64,000 nucleotides of DNA from Pseudomonadota bacterium. Lineage in GTDB: Bacteria; Pseudomonadota; Gammaproteobacteria; Burkholderiales; Thiobacillaceae. Positions 45,983 to 53,873 of the stretch are shown piece by piece (the first letter of the stretch is position 1; each line of letters starts with the position of its first letter). The DNA lies in NCBI GenBank assembly GCA_030653935.1, contig JAURYL010000022.1, forward strand, positions 1 through 64,000, given 5' to 3'. The notes beneath the pieces are model-generated. The model had not been told where the DNA came from. It worked only from the letters and a program-made list of their open reading frames with translations, and ran no database searches. The position numbers and the translations under genes were made by a program.

Positions 45983-46196
45983 AGTGGACGTTGCTGCCGC
46001 CATGCCCGCTCGACGCAACCCCATGCTAGCGAGCACGGAGCCTACAGACGAGGAATTACATCAAGTGATGCGCGAAGCGTGCGATCTTGCTATGCAACGC
46101 AAGGCAGCCACTGATGACTGGGTTCGACAACAATTGGCAACAGCAGTACGCGAGGCGAGAGAGCGGGGCGAGACTCATCGCGACATCGCAGGGTAG
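45963..46196 (+). CDS. Small hypothetical protein overlapping the proA 3' end
   Basis: This 77-aa frame starts at ATG 45963 or 45969 within the end of proA. The charged helical sequence ([20 protein letters not shown], then [20 protein letters not shown]) looks protein-like, not like a shadow. I recognise no family. It stands between proA and the five-gene cassette. It could be a regulator or remnant linked to the insertion; evidence is limited to composition and position. Confidence 0.45.
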   Translation: MGMSEAEVDVAAAMPARRNPMLASTEPTDEELHQVMREACDLAMQRKAATDDWVRQQLATAVREARERGETHRDIAG

Positions 46197-46266
46197 GCCC
46201 GCCGGCAAGATACACTGGGATCAGGATCATGCCGTACAAACAAAATCAAACAGTTGGAGGAGGTGT

Positions 46267-47016
46267 ATGTGCGTAAAGAGGTGGAAAATCAGCTATACAC
46301 AAGGCGATCTGAATGATCGGAGACAAATTCGTGAAGCACTTGCGTACCAGAATTTCCTAGGGTCGCCCGCAGCCATCCAGTCCAAGGCTGTTGATGCCAT
46401 GCAAGGAAAGGACTGTGACGCGCTGCTGGACGGACCTATGCAGCCCGCAACTGAGCAATGTTGTCTTGGCGATAGCGTTCCCATTGAGGGGGGCACCTCG
46501 TACCTCGTGGTAACAAAGAAAAGTCTGTTTCCAATCCCCGCATCCACCACCGTTTTGGAGCCTTCCTACTTGCTCGATAACGTGTTGGCTCTCAGGAGGA
46601 AAGCTATCTTCATCAGCAACTGGACAGATGACGAAGGTAAGACCGTATTGCCGAAACCAGGCCAGGTTGACTGCGGGGTTCTGGCCCGTGAACTGGGTCT
46701 GTGCGGGGTGTCGTGGAAACGAGGCAGTGAGATTGCCATCCTCGCCTTGCAAGTGAAGCAGGCGCACAAACCTACCTGGCTGGATAGTGGACTCTCGTTC
46801 TTCTGGTACGCCGCACCTCACCGTGGCAAATGGGGACTGACGCGAAGTCTGGAAACCGGTCAACCCCGTTTGCGGGAATGGATGCTGCCCAAGCAGGATG
46901 GTGCCTTCGTCGTAGTGGAATACTGGAAACGAAACGTCGCTCAGGATTGCGATCTGCACCCGGAAAACCTCAGCGAGCGCTACTGGGAGTCCTGCGCCAA
47001 GGAGATTCGGCCATGA
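46267..47016 (+). CDS. Cassette gene 1: protein of unknown function
   Basis: This 249-aa protein starts at an ATG preceded by GGAGGAGG, a very strong ribosome-binding site, which decides against longer frames. Segments include SYLVVTKKSLFPIPASTTVLE, NVLALRRKAIFISNWTDDEG and SFFWYAAPHRGKWGL. It carries several Cys (CDALLD, QCCLGD, DCGVL, LCGVSW). No signal peptide or membrane helix is seen and I recognise no domain. It is the first gene of a unit whose members all overlap. Base composition is lower in GC than proA or nadD. A sensor or effector role is possible but unsupported by motif. Confidence 0.75.
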   Translation: MCVKRWKISYTQGDLNDRRQIREALAYQNFLGSPAAIQSKAVDAMQGKDCDALLDGPMQPATEQCCLGDSVPIEGGTSYLVVTKKSLFPIPASTTVLEPSYLLDNVLALRRKAIFISNWTDDEGKTVLPKPGQVDCGVLARELGLCGVSWKRGSEIAILALQVKQAHKPTWLDSGLSFFWYAAPHRGKWGLTRSLETGQPRLREWMLPKQDGAFVVVEYWKRNVAQDCDLHPENLSERYWESCAKEIRP

Positions 47017-47867
47017 ATATTCATGAGATACTTTCCATATTGCGCGGCGAGCGCGAGATAAACCCGAACCTGGGCATCGAAGAAGATGATCTGCTTGAAA
47101 ATGCTTTTTTCGATCTGCCTAAGACGGAAAAAGACAGTTTTTGGCCAATGTTTGTCGATGCGCTGAGGCTACTGGCAGTCAACAAGGAAGGCATGCCTGT
47201 TTATCTGGCCTCACGTTTCATATACAGCCTCAGTGAAATCAAGCCACGCCAGCTACCGCACAAGAAGAACCTGTTTGATTTTTTGCTTATTGTGCTGGAT
47301 GCGGACTCCCCCGACCCAATGCGCGCGGGCGTCCTACTCCTGTTGCTCGTGCTTGATAGAGGCAATGCCGAATTCTGGAAAAAACAGGTTGCGGCCAGCT
47401 TGATCCGCTTAGAAGAAAACCAGGATACAACCTATGGCATGGCCGCTGTTGTTTATGCCTTTCTTGGCCTCAACCCGAAGGACACCATCATGGCGGAAGA
47501 TTGGGGCCGATTGTTCTTGGTCCTGAGCGAGCTGCCACGCACGCCGCGTCTTGAGTTGCTCGAACTACTGGTCGGGGTGGAAAAAGAAACCAAGGAACCG
47601 GAAAGATTGAGAGAAGAACTTGAAACAGGTTTAAACGAACTGGCCTCATCCACTAAAAGAAATATATTGCCAGAACTCAAGCCATCCATTAAATCTGTAT
47701 TCAAGACATGGCTAGAGAGAAATGATCCGCATCCGGCTATCGCCATGTTATTGGACAACCAACTTTCGGACAGGCAGCATTCTAAGAAATGGGAATTCTC
47801 CTCCCCTCGCCAAGTATTGAAAGATATATACGACGCAAGATATGAGCACAGAAAGGCCACGGTATGA
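47013..47867 (+). CDS. Cassette gene 2: alpha-helical protein of unknown function
   Basis: This 284-aa protein begins MNIHEILSILRGEREINPN and is almost wholly predicted helical, with repeated Leu-rich helices (MFVDALRLLAVNKEG, FDFLLIVLDADS, GVLLLLLVLDRGN, LLELLVGVEKETKEPER). It may be a HEAT/ARM-like scaffold. The ATG overlaps the previous stop (ATGA) with AAGGAG 8 nt upstream. The AT-rich codon use is the most extreme of the cassette. No catalytic motif is visible. Confidence 0.75.
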   Translation: MNIHEILSILRGEREINPNLGIEEDDLLENAFFDLPKTEKDSFWPMFVDALRLLAVNKEGMPVYLASRFIYSLSEIKPRQLPHKKNLFDFLLIVLDADSPDPMRAGVLLLLLVLDRGNAEFWKKQVAASLIRLEENQDTTYGMAAVVYAFLGLNPKDTIMAEDWGRLFLVLSELPRTPRLELLELLVGVEKETKEPERLREELETGLNELASSTKRNILPELKPSIKSVFKTWLERNDPHPAIAMLLDNQLSDRQHSKKWEFSSPRQVLKDIYDARYEHRKATV

Positions 47868-50686
47868 GTGAGACCCGTTTCATCGCCTTTTATTCCTACA
47901 AAGGTGGCGTCGGGCGCAGTCTTGCGTTGGCAAATCTGGCTTATGTGCTGGCGCGAGAAGGGAAAAAAGTGTTGGTGATGGATGTGGACCTGGAAGCACC
48001 AGGCCAGCACCAGACAGACCTGTTCCGTCTACCCGCGCCAGGGCCGGGCGTGGTGGAGATGCTGTCCGACTACCTTGATTACCGGCGGCGCCTCAATAAC
48101 GATGAGACGAAAGCCTTATTCCAGTTGCAATTGGTGGAACGCTACCTGCGCATTGGCCAGGGATGGCAGGTGGGCCAGGAGCTTGCGGAAGAGGCCGAAG
48201 TCGGAAGCTTATGGCTGATGCCGGCGGGCGAGGTGGATAAGCCGGATTATCCCGAGCGGCTAGGAAAGTTGAATTGGGATGAGTTCTATAAAGAGCAGGG
48301 GCGTGCCTTCTTTCGCTTATTCAAGGCGGAATTACGGCGGAGAAATTTTGATTATGTGCTGATCGACTCCCGTACCGGTTTGTCGGATGAGTTCTATATC
48401 ACCACGCTGGAATTGGCTGATACTGTGGTGTGCGTGACGGGTTACAACCGACAGAACATTGAGGGGACTAAGCGTATTCTGGAAGTGCTACGAGATGACC
48501 GCGTTGTGGAGGAATACGAAGCCAAGCGACTAATTCTGGTTGGCACGCCCAACCCAGCAGAAACTACTAGTCTTTCCGAGAAACAGGCGCGCCTTGCGGA
48601 AATTGCCAACGAGTTCCCAGGGTTCAGAGATTTTAACCTTGAGCTTCCTTATGTGGCTGAACTGGCGTTGAGAGAAATTGTGCTGTGTAAAACAGCTGCG
48701 CAACTGCGCCAGGAAACCACCTACACGCGAGCAATCCAGAGCCTGAGGGCGTTGATTGATGACGACAATCCAATCAGGGAAGCCGTGCCCAGCCAGGCTG
48801 ATAAGCCTGACAACCCCTTCGCCTTGATCCGCAGTGATTACATTACCGCCGAGGAGACTTGGCGCAATTTTGTGGATCCGGCAGGCACCATCATGCAGGA
48901 CATGAACAACTTCATGCCCTTGCTGGTCACTGGTGCGCGCGGGTCGGGCAAGACCATGTTGGCACGGCGCTTCTCGCTGGATGTGCAACTGGCCGAATAC
49001 CGTGCCACAGATCGCCCCATCAAACGGGGAGATTTTCCCCGCATCGGCTTGTATCTGCGCCCTGATGCGGACTTTTTACACAGTTTCAATCAGGGCGATG
49101 AGGGACTGCGCGGGGATTTCGACCATCTGTTTGCGCAGTTCTTCGATATCCTGGTCATACGGAAGGCGCTGAATGCGCTGGAAAGCCTAGAGGGGCTTGG
49201 TCAGTGGTGTGACGAGGCCGGCTTGCTGCAAGCGCTCTATGCCGAATTCGGACACTTTGAGATCACCAAGCCAGGGTTGGCAGCCTTTCTGGAGTTTCTG
49301 GAAAGCCACATTCAGCGTATCCGCTTCTACTTGAACAATCCTTTCCCACAGAATCGCCCGGTCTTCACCCAGCCCAATGCCTTGATGAAGCTGCTCACGG
49401 AGCGTTTGCGCCGGGCCGGTTGCTTTGAAGGGCATTACTTCGTCGTACTGGTAGACGAATATGAAAACTACGCCGACTACCAACAGCGCATCGTCAATAC
49501 TCGCTTGAAACAGGGACGTCGCGAGGATGGTGTTACCTATCGCCTATTCATGCGCAGTGGTGGCCTGCGTACTCGCGAGACACTTACACCTGGACAGTTG
49601 ATCGAAGAAACTCATGATTATCGACAACATGCTCTCGATGAGGAAATGGCCTTCGACGATTTCAGGGCCTATGTCTTGGCTGTGGCCAACCACCATCTGA
49701 AACGGCATCCTTACTTCCGTGAGCGCGCACTGACCAAACTTGAAAACATGCTGGAAGACCTTTCTCCAGAGGGGGAGGCGCGCCTGCTGGCGGGTGGAAA
49801 GCGTGCACCGCCTTTGGTGGAATGGGTCAAGAAGCAATTCCCCCAAGATGCCGCCGCCATCCTGGCCTGGATGGACACCGAGCAGGAACCCTTGCGCCAA
49901 GCTACCGCCATTGTGTTGCTCAATCAGGGTAAGTCGGTGGACAAGGTTCTGGCAGCCTTCGGAGCCAACGACAAGAATGCGCGCGATTGGTATCACAACT
50001 ACAGCCGGGGTGCTCTGCATTGGCTGTGTCGCCTTTATCACCAAGATAAACGATATTCTGGATTGAATCAGTTGGTCGGCCTCTCAGGAAATACCATTCG
50101 CGTATTCCTCGATTTCTGCCACGCTATCTTTGCCGAGTGGTTGGATAATGGTGCGGGTAGCTTACCCATTCCCCACGCCGTGCAGGATGGCGCCATCCGC
50201 CGCCAGTCAAAAATCTTCCGGGAAAACTTGCGTTCCGCCGACCACTCCCCGCGTGAGGTCAACAATCTATGTGAGCGCCTGGGTCGTTTATTCGAGGCCA
50301 AGCAGAAGAGCCCGAAGCAGAGCGAGCCCGAGGTGAACCATTTCGCTATCAGCGGGCTGGATGAAGACGAACGGCGTGATCAACTCGAAAAATGGTTGAA
50401 CGATGCATGGTACGAAGGTGCGCTGCGACGCCTGGAAGGCACCAAGCAAAAAAGCCTGGAAGACCTGCGTCTGACCGATTGGCAACTGGTGCCCTGGTTC
50501 GCACCTCTGTTCAACCTGTCAACTCGGCGCAAGAAAAAACTTACGCTCAAGCCGGGGGAGTGTTACGACCTGTTTATGGGTGACCAGCAGACTTGGTCTC
50601 GGCTGTTCAAACACTTCGAACGCAAGTTCGAGGTGATGGTGCGCGGACAGGACGCCGCAGGTGGGAAGCAAGGATTGCTGCTTTGA
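47864..50686 (+). CDS. Cassette gene 3: fusion of ParA/MinD-like and ORC-type AAA ATPases
   Basis: This 940-aa protein has two nucleotide-binding modules. Residues 1-300 are a ParA/MinD-like P-loop domain with deviant Walker A KGGVGRS (residues 13-19; signature Lys kept, the usual GK changed to GR), VLVMDVDLEAPG and Walker B DYVLIDSRTGLSD. Residues 320-600 are an AAA domain with Walker A GARGSGKT (357-364) and Walker B FVVLVDEYEN (526-535). ORC/CDC6-like conflict ATPases have this style. The remaining ~340 residues are helical and unassigned. It overlaps both neighbours by 4 nt. The pairing suggests an NTP-driven sensing or switching engine. Confidence 0.85.
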   Translation: MSETRFIAFYSYKGGVGRSLALANLAYVLAREGKKVLVMDVDLEAPGQHQTDLFRLPAPGPGVVEMLSDYLDYRRRLNNDETKALFQLQLVERYLRIGQGWQVGQELAEEAEVGSLWLMPAGEVDKPDYPERLGKLNWDEFYKEQGRAFFRLFKAELRRRNFDYVLIDSRTGLSDEFYITTLELADTVVCVTGYNRQNIEGTKRILEVLRDDRVVEEYEAKRLILVGTPNPAETTSLSEKQARLAEIANEFPGFRDFNLELPYVAELALREIVLCKTAAQLRQETTYTRAIQSLRALIDDDNPIREAVPSQADKPDNPFALIRSDYITAEETWRNFVDPAGTIMQDMNNFMPLLVTGARGSGKTMLARRFSLDVQLAEYRATDRPIKRGDFPRIGLYLRPDADFLHSFNQGDEGLRGDFDHLFAQFFDILVIRKALNALESLEGLGQWCDEAGLLQALYAEFGHFEITKPGLAAFLEFLESHIQRIRFYLNNPFPQNRPVFTQPNALMKLLTERLRRAGCFEGHYFVVLVDEYENYADYQQRIVNTRLKQGRREDGVTYRLFMRSGGLRTRETLTPGQLIEETHDYRQHALDEEMAFDDFRAYVLAVANHHLKRHPYFRERALTKLENMLEDLSPEGEARLLAGGKRAPPLVEWVKKQFPQDAAAILAWMDTEQEPLRQATAIVLLNQGKSVDKVLAAFGANDKNARDWYHNYSRGALHWLCRLYHQDKRYSGLNQLVGLSGNTIRVFLDFCHAIFAEWLDNGAGSLPIPHAVQDGAIRRQSKIFRENLRSADHSPREVNNLCERLGRLFEAKQKSPKQSEPEVNHFAISGLDEDERRDQLEKWLNDAWYEGALRRLEGTKQKSLEDLRLTDWQLVPWFAPLFNLSTRRKKKLTLKPGECYDLFMGDQQTWSRLFKHFERKFEVMVRGQDAAGGKQGLLL

Positions 50687-51627
50687 TTTCAGGTTTTTCT
50701 TGCACCCCGGAATATGCCGAAGCTGCCCTTGCCGCGCGGGATTCTTGGAATTGGTTGGTGACTAGCGGGCGTGAGGCCAAGGAAACGGAAGATCGCAGCA
50801 CTTGGGGCGGGAAATACGTCTTGGAATTGCCCCGGTTGGCTTTGAAGCGCGCACGACAGGACACGCCACACCGCTTCCTATTGAAGGTGGGCCAGAGCGA
50901 GTGCGAGGTGAACTGGAACGAGCTGTATTCAACCATCTCGGAATACATTCCACCCGGATCGTCCATCCTGCTGGATACCACCCATCTGAGTTTCGACACC
51001 CTGCTTTATCTGTTGCACGCGTTGCGCGCCTGCCAGCCAGCCGCTCTGGACTGCCTGTATGTTGCGCCGGTCGATTTCCACGAGATAGAAACTGACCCAT
51101 TGGCCGTTCACGACACCCTGCCCATCGGCCAACCCAAGGGCTATGTCGCACTCACTACCGAGGAGACCCGTGCCCACAGCCGCCATATCGTGCTGTTGGG
51201 CTTCGATAAGGGTCGCGCCTGGAAATTCATCCAGCGCTATGACTGGGATGAGGCGCATCTCCACTTGGTTGTGGGTGATCCTCCGTTTGTCGAGAACGGC
51301 GCAGCCATTGCACTCGATGCCTGCCAACCCTGGCTGGAACCCTTCCAAAGGCGGTTTCCTGACCATATTCATGCGCTGGATGCCCGCGACCCCAATCAAG
51401 TGCATGATTTTCTTTCAAGACAATTGAAAGAGGCGAACTGGATCGACATCGTGCCGCTTGGTCCCAAGCCCATGCTGCTGGGTGTGCTTGCGTTCTATTT
51501 CGGCCTGTCCGACCAGGAGCGTGCACGGGTACGCTTGCTGTATGACTTTTCCGAACAACGCTCGCGCCGGTGCGGCGGCGTCCAGAGGATTTATTCCTGG
51601 GACTGCAACGGTTTCTATAGTCCATGA
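50683..51627 (+). CDS. Cassette gene 4: alpha/beta protein of unknown function
   Basis: The chosen TTG start (50683) overlaps the previous TGA and has AAGGA 8-9 nt upstream, giving 314 aa. The sequence reads as alternating strands and helices: LISGFSCTPEYAEAALAAR, SSILLDTTHLSFDTLLYLLHA, RHIVLLGFDKGRAWKFIQRY, LVVGDPPFVENGAAIAL and IVPLGPKPMLLGVLAFYFGL. The layout of two Rossmann-like halves recalls CARF/SAVED-type ligand sensors, but no diagnostic motif proves this. No nuclease motif is evident. It overlaps the methyltransferase gene by 4 nt. Confidence 0.7.
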   Translation: MISGFSCTPEYAEAALAARDSWNWLVTSGREAKETEDRSTWGGKYVLELPRLALKRARQDTPHRFLLKVGQSECEVNWNELYSTISEYIPPGSSILLDTTHLSFDTLLYLLHALRACQPAALDCLYVAPVDFHEIETDPLAVHDTLPIGQPKGYVALTTEETRAHSRHIVLLGFDKGRAWKFIQRYDWDEAHLHLVVGDPPFVENGAAIALDACQPWLEPFQRRFPDHIHALDARDPNQVHDFLSRQLKEANWIDIVPLGPKPMLLGVLAFYFGLSDQERARVRLLYDFSEQRSRRCGGVQRIYSWDCNGFYSP

Positions 51628-52799
51628 ACCCCTGGGCACAGTTTTACACACCGCAATCCGCCGGCCAGTTGCTGGTGAGCGCCATGCACAGCAAGCAGGC
51701 CGATACGGTGGTGGACATCGGTGTAGGTAGCGGTCAGTTGTTGCGCGCAGCCCGTGCGCGTTGGCAAGACGCTCGCTTGTATGCGGCTGATATTGATCAC
51801 CAGCATGTTGAAGCGGCGCGAAATTGTTTTCCCGAGGCCGTTTGCCGCAAGCTGGATGCGCTACGGATTTGTCTGCCGGCCAAACTCGGCCTGGAGGAAG
51901 GCCAAGCCGACGTGGCGGTTTGCAATCCGCCCTATCTGCCAGTCACCGATTTACCCGAGATTCACGACATCCTGCGGGCGGCGGATTTGCATGACTGCTT
52001 CTCCGCAAAGCGGGTCACCACGGAAATCATCTTTATCGCCCAGAACCTACGCCTTCTGCGCCCCGGCGGCGAGCTGGCGGTGATCGTTCCGGATGGTCTG
52101 GCAACTCATAGCCACTATGCCGAGTTGCGCCAGGCTTTGTGTGAGCGTCACGGTTTGTACCGAGTCATCCAATTGCCGGATCGTTTCTTTGCGGGGACGG
52201 AAGCACGCACTCACATTTTTTATCTGCGCAAGCAGGGAAAGCCTGTCAGCACAATTCGTTTGGTGGGGGCAACGCCAAATGGCGATCTCGCGGAGGAGGT
52301 AGCCATCGTTCCCGACTCCGCGCGGACACGCTTGGATTACAGTTTTTATGCCCATGCGGTGAGTGCGCCACTCGCGACCATCACCCTGCGTGATTTGGGC
52401 GCCGAGATCGTGCGCGGAATGTTTACCCATCAGGAGTGCAGAAAGCAGGCCTTCCCTTTTTTTCATACGACCGATTTCAAGCGTTTTCCCGATGGTCGGG
52501 TTATCTATCCCGGACACGTCGATTACCCCGAACGCTGGGGGGCACGGGCTGGGGACATCCTGGTGCCGCGTGTCGGCGCGCGTTGCCTGCACTATACGGC
52601 CAAGGTGGTGTCCGGACAGCCGGTGTTCACCGATTGCGTGTATCGCATCCGTGTGGAGGCGCGTTGGCGCCAAGCTGTTTGGAATGCCTTGTCTTCTGAG
52701 GCAGGTAGGAATTGGCGTATACAAGCGGCACATGGCGTCTGCGCGCGGGTGCTGGGAAAAGAAGTGTTGCTCAACTTCCCTACCCGTGTGGCTGAATGA
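51624..52799 (+). CDS. Cassette gene 5: N6-adenine DNA methyltransferase (NPPY type)
   Basis: This 391-aa protein has the SAM-binding motif I (VVDIGVGSGQLLRAARA), the acidic motif II (LYAADIDHQHVE) and the catalytic NPPY in VAVCNPPYLPVTD. LLRPGGELAVIVPDG follows, the N12/gamma-class order seen in HsdM-like and TaqI-like enzymes. A C-terminal region (GDILVPRVGARCLHYTAKVV .. VFTDCVYRIRV) resembles an HsdS-like target-recognition domain. No restriction nuclease lies beside it. Its stop overlaps the nadD start (ATGA), so the cassette is stitched exactly onto nadD. Confidence 0.88.
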   Translation: MNPWAQFYTPQSAGQLLVSAMHSKQADTVVDIGVGSGQLLRAARARWQDARLYAADIDHQHVEAARNCFPEAVCRKLDALRICLPAKLGLEEGQADVAVCNPPYLPVTDLPEIHDILRAADLHDCFSAKRVTTEIIFIAQNLRLLRPGGELAVIVPDGLATHSHYAELRQALCERHGLYRVIQLPDRFFAGTEARTHIFYLRKQGKPVSTIRLVGATPNGDLAEEVAIVPDSARTRLDYSFYAHAVSAPLATITLRDLGAEIVRGMFTHQECRKQAFPFFHTTDFKRFPDGRVIYPGHVDYPERWGARAGDILVPRVGARCLHYTAKVVSGQPVFTDCVYRIRVEARWRQAVWNALSSEAGRNWRIQAAHGVCARVLGKEVLLNFPTRVAE

Positions 52800-53452
52800 A
52801 ACACCAGCCCATCGCCCTTCTCGGCGGCACCTTCGACCCCATCCATTTCGGCCATCTGCGCCTGGCCGAGGAGTTGGCGGAGGTGCTGGAGATCGAGCAG
52901 GTGCGTTTCATTCCCGCCGGCCGGCCGCCGCATCGCGGGCAGCCGCGCGCGGCGGCGCGGCACCGGTTGGAGATGGCGCGCCTGGCTATCGCCGGGAACC
53001 CGCGTTTCGTGCTCGACGAGCGCGAGTTTCAGCGCGCTGCGCCCAGTTACAGCGTCGATACGCTTTCCGATCTGCGCGCCGAGTTGCCGGCCGCCACGCC
53101 TTTGGTGCTGTTCATGGGGGCGGATGCTTTCATGGGCCTGACCACCTGGCACGAATGGCGGCGGTTGTTCGAACTGGCGCATGTCGCGGTGGCGCATCGC
53201 CCGGGTTTTTCCGCCGCCGCATGGGAAGATGCGTTACCCGACCCCTTGCGCCGCCTGCTTGCCACGCACCGGGTGGAACAGCCCGGCGAAATCCTGGAAA
53301 AAGCCGCCGGCCGCATATTTCTTCATGGCATCACCCAACTGGACATTTCGGCCAGCCAGATTCGTGACCGCGCCCTGCGCGGCAAGAGCCTGCGCTATCT
53401 GTTGCCGGATGCCGTCATCGCTTACCTCAACGAGAACCATCTCTATGTCTGA
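52796..53452 (+). CDS. nadD: Nicotinate-nucleotide adenylyltransferase
   Basis: This 218-aa protein has the nucleotidyltransferase signature GGTFDPIHFGHLRLAEEL and the C-terminal ISASQIRDRALRGKSLRYLLP (ISSTxxR-like motif). It makes nicotinate adenine dinucleotide in NAD synthesis. The ATG overlaps the methyltransferase stop. Normally its neighbour would be proA, now 6.8 kb upstream. Confidence 0.96.
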   Translation: MKHQPIALLGGTFDPIHFGHLRLAEELAEVLEIEQVRFIPAGRPPHRGQPRAAARHRLEMARLAIAGNPRFVLDEREFQRAAPSYSVDTLSDLRAELPAATPLVLFMGADAFMGLTTWHEWRRLFELAHVAVAHRPGFSAAAWEDALPDPLRRLLATHRVEQPGEILEKAAGRIFLHGITQLDISASQIRDRALRGKSLRYLLPDAVIAYLNENHLYV

Positions 53453-53801
53453 ACATCTCTCCCCCGAACAACTCGCCAAGATCGCCGTCGCCGCCCTGGA
53501 GGAAATCAAGGGCAAGGACATCACCGTCATCAACGCCGGACACCTGACGTCGTTGTTCGACAAGATGATCATCGCCACCGGCGATTCCACGCGCCAGGTG
53601 AAGTCGCTGGCCGACAACGTGCAGAAGATGCTGAAGGAGGCTGGCGCCGAGATCATCGGCATCGAGGGCGAGCAGGTGGGCGAATGGGTGCTGGTCGACG
53701 CCGGGGACGTGGTGGTGCACGTGATGCACCCGACGGTGCGCGCGCATTACAACCTGGAAGAACTCTGGGGCGCGGCGCGCAAGGCCAGACAGGCGCATTG
53801 A
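53445..53801 (+). CDS. rsfS: Ribosomal silencing factor RsfS
   Basis: This 118-aa protein has the RsfS pattern KGKDITVINAGHLTSLFDKM, IATGDSTRQVKSLADNV and GEWVLVDAGDVVVHVMHP. It blocks ribosomal subunit joining by binding L14 (uL14) when nutrients run low. It overlaps nadD by 8 nt. The rlmH gene that commonly follows in relatives is absent here; a sensor kinase comes next. Confidence 0.95.
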   Translation: MSEHLSPEQLAKIAVAALEEIKGKDITVINAGHLTSLFDKMIIATGDSTRQVKSLADNVQKMLKEAGAEIIGIEGEQVGEWVLVDAGDVVVHVMHPTVRAHYNLEELWGAARKARQAH

Positions 53802-53873
53802 GCCGGCAGGCTGCCAGGAGATCAGGCAATATCCTCATGACCTATCCGGGCCAGGGTGGCCGCGCCTGACCCC

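Noticed and set aside
46087-46266. Longer N-terminus for cassette gene 1
   Set aside because: The strong GGAGGAGG site directly before the ATG at 46267 and the unprotein-like upstream translation favour the shorter form.
50593-50682. Upstream start for cassette gene 4 inside the ATPase gene
   Set aside because: It would overlap the ATPase gene by 90 bp with an Arg-rich shadow sequence; the TTG overlapping the stop fits the pattern of the other junctions.
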